Assembly (NCBI GenBank): GCA_022701475.1
Contig: JAKOOI010000095.1
Location: 1-10,345 of the forward strand
Origin: Weeksellaceae bacterium
Lineage (GTDB): Bacteria; Bacteroidota; Bacteroidia; Flavobacteriales; Weeksellaceae
Length of the DNA stretch: 10,345 nt
Direction: 5' to 3'
How positions within the stretch are numbered: the stretch's first letter is position 1; every line of letters starts with the position of its first letter. The notes below the pieces were generated by a model. That model searched no databases, had not been told where the DNA came from, and was given only the letters and a program-made list of their open reading frames with translations. Below, piece after piece: positions 6,372 through 10,345 of this stretch. Position numbers and translations under genes: made by a program.

Positions 6372-7597
6372 TTTTTTTCTAAAAATTCTCCTACTACAAA
6401 ATTACTTCCACCGATAAAAATCATCTCTTCATCCGTACATTGTTCTTTTGCAGCGAGATACGCCAGCTGTACCGAATCGAAAATAGTGAAGGGAATTTTT
6501 GCTTCCTCAAGTAAGGTCCGGTATTCTTCAGGATGTCTTCCCCTATGGATAGCCGGTTTGGCAAAATAAAACTCGGCATTTTGCGGCAGGATTTTCATGA
6601 CCTCGTCAATCTTCTTATCGTTTACAAAACCTAAGATGATATGCTTATGCCTGTCCATTGCGTTTAGCTGTGCAAAGACATGCTCCAGGCCGGCCTGGTT
6701 GTGGCCGGTATCACAGATGATAAGCGGAAAACGGGAAAATTCGAACCAACGGCCGATGAATCCGGTATTCCGGTGGACATGCAGCAGTCCTTCACGTACA
6801 TTTTCATCAGAAACAGTATAATTCAGTTTTTTTAATTCCTGAAGCAATGCCATTACGACCTTTATATTGTTTTTCTGATAATTTCCCTGCAGATCGGATA
6901 CCAGATCCGTATCCGGTAAAGAAGCGTCAATAAAAACTGCATGTTCCTGTGCGGCTTTACTCCTGATAATCGCTTTTACCGATTCGTTTTCATCACCTGA
7001 AATCACAGGGACACCAGGTTTCACAATTCCCGCCTTTTCTGCTGCAATCTCTTCAATGGTATCCCCTAAAATATTCTGATGGTCCAGTTGTACGTTGGTA
7101 ATGGCTGAAATCAGCGGGGTAATGATATTGGTGGAATCCAGTCTTCCCCCGAGACCGACTTCAATAATGGCGATGTCCGCCTGCTGCCGGTAGAAATACT
7201 CGAAAGCCATTATGGTAGTAAACTCGAAGAAGGAGGGCTGGATGTCCTCCGGAAGTTTTTTCAGTTTCTGAATAAAGTCATAGACAAAAGTTTTATCACA
7301 GTTGTTGCCGTTTATTTTGATGCGCTCCGTGAAATCAATCAGGTGCGGAGAATTATACAAGCCGACTTTGTATCCTGATTCCTGCAGCACGGAAGCCAGC
7401 ATATTGCTGGTGGATCCTTTTCCGTTGGTTCCTCCGATGTGGATACACTTTATTTTTTCCTGCGGGTTTCCGAAAAACCCACACAATCTGATGATATTGT
7501 CCAGTCCGGGTTTGTAAGCTTTCTCTCCGTCGGTCTGATAATTGGGAGCCTGTACGAAAAGCCATTCTACGGCCTCTTTGTATTGTTCAGTAGTCAT
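6353..7597 (-). CDS. folC: bifunctional folylpolyglutamate synthase / dihydrofolate synthase
   Basis: The 414-residue cytosolic Mur-ligase-type enzyme joins L-glutamate to dihydropteroate and/or to folates with ATP. Motifs in order are the P-loop HIGGTNGKGST (53-63), NSPHL (82-86), FTERI (89-93), EVGLGGRLDSTN (146-157), the ITNVQLDH metal/ATP segment (166-173), AEKAGI (186-191, the usual carbamylated-Lys region), GRWF (282-285) and CDTGHN (295-300, equivalent to the DxAHN motif). The length is normal. Whether both activities are present cannot be told from motifs, but Bacteroidetes normally carry one copy for both. The ATG at 7597 gives a standard N-terminus (EAVEWLF). No exact TAnnTTTG box is seen; the nearest is GAATTTTG (7609-7602), close to the ATG. 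Its 3' end overlaps the tRNA-Val promoter. An 18-bp palindrome lies 19 nt upstream of the start. Confidence 0.95.
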   Translation of the reverse strand: MTTEQYKEAVEWLFVQAPNYQTDGEKAYKPGLDNIIRLCGFFGNPQEKIKCIHIGGTNGKGSTSNMLASVLQESGYKVGLYNSPHLIDFTERIKINGNNCDKTFVYDFIQKLKKLPEDIQPSFFEFTTIMAFEYFYRQQADIAIIEVGLGGRLDSTNIITPLISAITNVQLDHQNILGDTIEEIAAEKAGIVKPGVPVISGDENESVKAIIRSKAAQEHAVFIDASLPDTDLVSDLQGNYQKNNIKVVMALLQELKKLNYTVSDENVREGLLHVHRNTGFIGRWFEFSRFPLIICDTGHNQAGLEHVFAQLNAMDRHKHIILGFVNDKKIDEVMKILPQNAEFYFAKPAIHRGRHPEEYRTLLEEAKIPFTIFDSVQLAYLAAKEQCTDEEMIFIGGSNFVVGEFLEKNLEISK

Positions 7598-7615
7598 GAT
7601 GCAAAATTCTCAAAA

Positions 7616-7633
7616 GTTTCATAGATATGAAAC
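7616..7633. promoter_or_regulatory. 18-bp palindrome between folC and tolC (candidate operator)
   Basis: GTTTCATA (7616-7623) and TATGAAAC (7626-7633) are perfect inverted copies with only GA between them. The short spacer suits a dimeric DNA-binding protein better than an RNA hairpin. It lies 19 nt upstream of folC and about 64 nt upstream of the tolC-family gene in the 99-nt divergent gap. No bound regulator can be named. Confidence 0.45.
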
Positions 7634-7661
7634 AATAATTTTCTGAAATCTGTAACTTTTC

Positions 7662-7669
7662 TTTATTTG
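7662..7669 (+). promoter_or_regulatory. possible -7 box of the tolC-family operon
   Basis: TTTATTTG differs from TAnnTTTG at one position and lies 27 nt before the ATG at 7697. No TTG lies at -33 spacing. It overlaps an in-frame TTG (7667), which argues against that codon being the translation start. Confidence 0.3.
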
Positions 7670-7696
7670 ATTCGTCTAATAGGGAAAAATCGTAAC

Positions 7697-9034
7697 ATGA
7701 AAAAAGTTTTGACTATTATTTTAGGATTGTCCTGCCTGGCATTCAATGCCCAGAAAAGATGGTCTCTGAGAGAATGTGTGGAGTATGCGACCCAGCATAA
7801 TCTACAGGTGATCCAAAATGAATACTCAAAACAGATCCAGGACCTTAACCTTAAAATAGCCAAAAGAAACTATCTTCCCGGCGTTTCTGCAAACGTAGGG
7901 AACGGTGTAAGTTTCGGGCAGGCATCATTAGGAACGGGAAGTATCCGTAATGACCGGTTCAGCAACAATGCCAACATCGGTGCGGATATCCTGGTATACA
8001 ATAACGGGAGGCTGGAAAAAACCGTCAGAAAAACGGAATTCGATGTTGAAGCCAGCCAGTATGATATTGAAACCGTCAGAAATGACATTTCCCTGCAGAT
8101 CGCACAGCAGTATCTTACCACTCTCCTGAATAAGGAGATTGTGAAAATTTCCCGGGCTGCCGTAGAAAATGCTCAGAAGCAGTATGACCGTTCCAAGATT
8201 ACCACTACCGTAGGAACCACAGCCCAGACCGTTCTGGCAGAAGCGGAAGCCGGCCTGGCAAGGGAAAAGCAGAACCTGAAGACCGCTGAAATCAACGTAG
8301 GAAGAAGTTTGTTCGCCCTGGCACAGCTGCTGCAGCTTCAGGAGTATAAAGATTTTGATGTAGAGGATGTAGAGGTTCCGGATCAGCTGACTCCCCAGCT
8401 GAAGCCGGTAGAAGAGGTGCTGGCCACAGCCTATGACAACCAGCCGCAGATCAAAGCGGCCCAGAGCCGGATCAAATCCGCAGAAGCCCAGACCGAAGTG
8501 ACAAGGACATCCTTCTGGCCTACCGTAACGGCCAATGCCGGAATCGGGAGTTTTTATAACAACCTGCTCAATTTCAGGACGGACGAATTTGGTAATCCGG
8601 TTTACGATACGCCTTTCTTCAATCAGTACCGTGAGAATTTCGGGCAGAACCTGAGTCTTTCCGTAAATATTCCCATTTTTAATAAAGGAATTACAAAGCT
8701 GCAGGTAGAGCAGTCAAAGCTCAATGAGGATATTGCCAAAGTGACCATGCTGCAGCAGAAACAGATCGTAAGGGAAAATGTTCAGAAAGCACAGTTTGAT
8801 GTGGATGCCAATTATGAAATTTACCTGTCTGCCGTTCAGGCTGAAAAAAGCACGAAGCTGGCTCTCGATTTCGCCGATAAAAGTTATGCCGCAGGAAGAT
8901 CTACCATATATGATGTCAATGTCGCAAGGAACAATTATGCCAATGCCCAGGGATCTGTAGCCCAGGCCAAATTCAATTATCTTTTCAGTCAGAAATTGCT
9001 GAATTTCTATTCGGGGATTCCGCTGAACTTATAG
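7697..9034 (+). CDS. TolC family outer membrane efflux protein
   Basis: The 445-residue protein starts at the ATG at 7697, which begins a clear signal peptide (MKKVLTIILG to AFNAQ, cleavage near 19). A TTG 30 nt upstream would add ten residues before it and break the signal peptide. Two tandem OEP halves are visible by parallel motifs: YLPGVSANVG (59-68) with FWPTVTANAG (273-282), LVYNNG (99-104) with IPIFNKG (325-331), and TVGTTAQTVLAEAEAG (171-186) with AAGRSTIYDVNVARNN (398-413). The Ala/Gln-rich helices between them fit the periplasmic coiled-coil barrel. By family it forms a trimeric outer-membrane channel serving RND/ABC pumps or type I secretion. No adaptor or inner-membrane pump gene lies beside it, so its partner must be elsewhere. 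It is the probable first gene of an operon with the SprT-like and mannose-1-phosphate guanylyltransferase genes. Confidence 0.94.
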   Translation: MKKVLTIILGLSCLAFNAQKRWSLRECVEYATQHNLQVIQNEYSKQIQDLNLKIAKRNYLPGVSANVGNGVSFGQASLGTGSIRNDRFSNNANIGADILVYNNGRLEKTVRKTEFDVEASQYDIETVRNDISLQIAQQYLTTLLNKEIVKISRAAVENAQKQYDRSKITTTVGTTAQTVLAEAEAGLAREKQNLKTAEINVGRSLFALAQLLQLQEYKDFDVEDVEVPDQLTPQLKPVEEVLATAYDNQPQIKAAQSRIKSAEAQTEVTRTSFWPTVTANAGIGSFYNNLLNFRTDEFGNPVYDTPFFNQYRENFGQNLSLSVNIPIFNKGITKLQVEQSKLNEDIAKVTMLQQKQIVRENVQKAQFDVDANYEIYLSAVQAEKSTKLALDFADKSYAAGRSTIYDVNVARNNYANAQGSVAQAKFNYLFSQKLLNFYSGIPLNL

Positions 9035-9039
9035 ATGTC

Positions 9040-9630
9040 ATGTCCATCCAGTCATTAGAAAAATATTTGCCGCAAAATACGCTGCCCTATTTAAAGATAT
9101 GGTTTGCCGATTATTATATCCATATCAAAATCACAAAAAACAGGGACTCAAAGCTCGGAGACTACAGGAAGCTTCCTGATCATACCCATGAGATCACGCT
9201 TAATTCAACATTGGTTCCGGAGCTTTTCTTTTTTGTATTAACCCATGAACTGGCCCATCTCATCGCTTTTGAAAAATACGGACGGAGGATTTCGCCCCAT
9301 GGAAACGAATGGAAGGAAACATTCAGGCAGATGCTTTTGCAGAGCCTAGAGGTGTACGGGGAGAAGCTCAGACCGGTTATTGTAAAATTCTCCAGATCAC
9401 CGAGAGCTAATTTTATGGCCAGTCCGGAACTCGTAAGGTATTTTCACATTGAAAAGCAGGATGATAGGCTTGTGTTTATAGAAAAGCTGCAAAACGGAGA
9501 CTTCTTTATGTACCGCAATGAAAAGTATTTATTAGAAGGGCTTATTAAAAAAAACTATCTTTGTAAAAATCTGGCCACAGGAAGGAAATATTCTTTCAAA
9601 CCTCTGGCGAGAGTGGAAAAATGCACTTAA
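9040..9630 (+). CDS. SprT-like zinc metalloprotein
   Basis: The 196-residue cytosolic protein has no signal peptide. The SprT-like domain carries the HExxH site as THELAHL (H69, E70, H73) and the third probable ligand in SPHGNEW (H87), followed by an amphipathic helix (KETFRQMLL). The C-terminal part (about 150-196) retains the LxTGRKYSF-type signature usually found at the end of the SprT zinc ribbon, but only two Cys remain (175 and 195) and no CxxC pair exists, so a structural zinc there is unlikely. Eukaryotic relatives (Spartan) cleave DNA-protein crosslinks; the bacterial role is not settled. The ATG at 9040, 5 nt after the tolC-family stop, is chosen because the out-of-frame ATG at 9035 opens only a seven-codon frame. 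It ends 2 nt before the ATG at 9633, so co-transcription is likely. Confidence 0.9.
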   Translation: MSIQSLEKYLPQNTLPYLKIWFADYYIHIKITKNRDSKLGDYRKLPDHTHEITLNSTLVPELFFFVLTHELAHLIAFEKYGRRISPHGNEWKETFRQMLLQSLEVYGEKLRPVIVKFSRSPRANFMASPELVRYFHIEKQDDRLVFIEKLQNGDFFMYRNEKYLLEGLIKKNYLCKNLATGRKYSFKPLARVEKCT

Positions 9631-9632
9631 CA

Positions 9633-10345
9633 ATGTCAAAATCAGATAGATATTGCGTGATTATGGCGGGTGGGATCGGGAGCAGATTCTGGCCCATGAG
9701 TACGCAGAAATTCCCGAAACAGTTCCAGGATATTTTAGGCGTTGGCCGTACCATGATTCAGCAGACCTATGATAGGATCAGCAGAATGATTCCTGTTGAA
9801 AATATATTTGTCATTACCAATAAAGAGTATGTTGAGCTTACTTATCAGCAGCTTCCTGAAATCCCTCAGCGAAATGTGGTGGGAGAACCGCTGCTGAAAA
9901 ATACAGCTCCCTGTAACCTTTATATGGCCAACAAAATCGCAGAAGTTGATCCGGAAGCCACTATGATTGTCCTGCCTGCAGACCATCTGATCATGAAAGA
10001 AGAGACCTTTCTGGAAAAGGCAGAGCTTGCTTTTGAGCTTGCCTCGAAAAATGAATATCTGGTAACATTGGGTATTACGCCTACCAGGCCGGATACCGGC
10101 TATGGATATATTCAGTTTGTTGACAAACATGATTCAGATTACTACAAGGTAAAGACATTTACAGAAAAACCCATGCTGGAAATAGCAAAAAGTTTCCTTG
10201 AAAGCGGTGATTTCCTCTGGAATGCCGGAATCTTTATCTGGAATGTGCAAAGTATCTGTAAAGCTTTTGAAGACTATCTTCCGGAAATGACGCAACATTT
10301 TAAATTATGCGAATATAATACCGGAAGCGAGCAGGATTGTATTGA
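9633..10345 (+). CDS. manC: mannose-1-phosphate guanylyltransferase (5' part, runs off window)
   Basis: The open frame gives 237 codons without a stop. The nucleotidyltransferase fold shows the signature MAGGIGSRFWPMSTQKFPKQ (11-30), GEPLLKNTAPC after it, LPADH (114-118), TGYGYI (155-160), FTEKP (176-180) and WNAGIFIW (196-203). By family it makes GDP-mannose from mannose 1-phosphate and GTP in the cytosol, a precursor for surface polysaccharide and, via GDP-fucose, other sugars. Usual length is about 350 residues for the short form without an isomerase domain, so roughly two thirds are present. The start at 9633 (MSKSDRYC) is preferred over an in-frame ATG at 9621 that overlaps the SprT-like gene by 10 nt, because it lies 2 nt after that gene's stop; the longer form would add MHLT. 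The symbol manC is by function, not by a database match. Confidence 0.94.
   Translation, partial: MSKSDRYCVIMAGGIGSRFWPMSTQKFPKQFQDILGVGRTMIQQTYDRISRMIPVENIFVITNKEYVELTYQQLPEIPQRNVVGEPLLKNTAPCNLYMANKIAEVDPEATMIVLPADHLIMKEETFLEKAELAFELASKNEYLVTLGITPTRPDTGYGYIQFVDKHDSDYYKVKTFTEKPMLEIAKSFLESGDFLWNAGIFIWNVQSICKAFEDYLPEMTQHFKLCEYNTGSEQDCI

Noticed and set aside
7667..7696. TTG start giving a ten-residue extension of the TolC-family protein
   Set aside because: The extension precedes a complete signal peptide and the TTG is part of a possible -7 promoter box.
9735..10130. A 131-codon minus-strand open frame
   Set aside because: It is the complement of the mannose-1-phosphate guanylyltransferase gene, whose motifs run through the same bases.
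1..10345. Search for mobile elements, CRISPR repeats, toxin-antitoxin pairs, phage genes or a new defence system
   Set aside because: No transposase, integrase, repeat array or paired small toxin genes are seen. The XRE gene has no toxin-like partner beside it.

Overview
The window looks like an ordinary chromosomal stretch of a Flavobacteriia member, most likely Chryseobacterium or a close Weeksellaceae relative. The signs are a GLPGLI-family protein, an outer-membrane barrel with an N-terminal carboxypeptidase-regulatory-like domain, signal peptides ending in FAQ or NAQ, no convincing Shine-Dalgarno sequences before the starts, and several promoter -7 boxes of the Bacteroidetes type TAnnTTTG. 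Genus placement is an inference from protein style; no search was run.

Left part (1-3770): the 3' end of a GLPGLI-family gene (+) runs convergently into a small XRE-type helix-turn-helix regulator (-, 407-766). The regulator is divergent from an 899-residue TonB-dependent-receptor-like outer-membrane barrel protein (+, 1025-3724), which ends in a near-ideal bidirectional terminator. The barrel gene has its own -7 box and a leader with a hairpin.

Middle part (3863-7597), all on the minus strand in the order of transcription: folC (folylpolyglutamate/dihydrofolate synthase); two identical tRNA-Val(UAC) genes with a strong TTTG-N19-TATATTTG promoter and a GAAA-loop terminator; then a two-gene operon of an OmpR-type response regulator and its membrane histidine kinase, 3 nt apart. 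A 10-bp direct repeat upstream of the response regulator is a candidate operator.

Right part (7697-10345), plus strand: a TolC-family outer-membrane efflux protein, a SprT-like zinc metalloprotein and the 5' two thirds of a mannose-1-phosphate guanylyltransferase, packed with 5-nt and 2-nt gaps and so probably one operon. An 18-bp near-perfect palindrome lies in the folC/tolC divergent intergenic region.

No mobile element, CRISPR array, phage gene or defence system is visible. No gene-free stretch exceeds 300 bases; the longest gap is 767-1024. I see no convincing undescribed system. The more interesting points are regulatory: the direct repeat before the two-component operon, the palindrome between folC and tolC, the XRE regulator sitting between the GLPGLI gene and the barrel gene, and the tight grouping of tolC, sprT-like and GDP-mannose genes without an inner-membrane pump.
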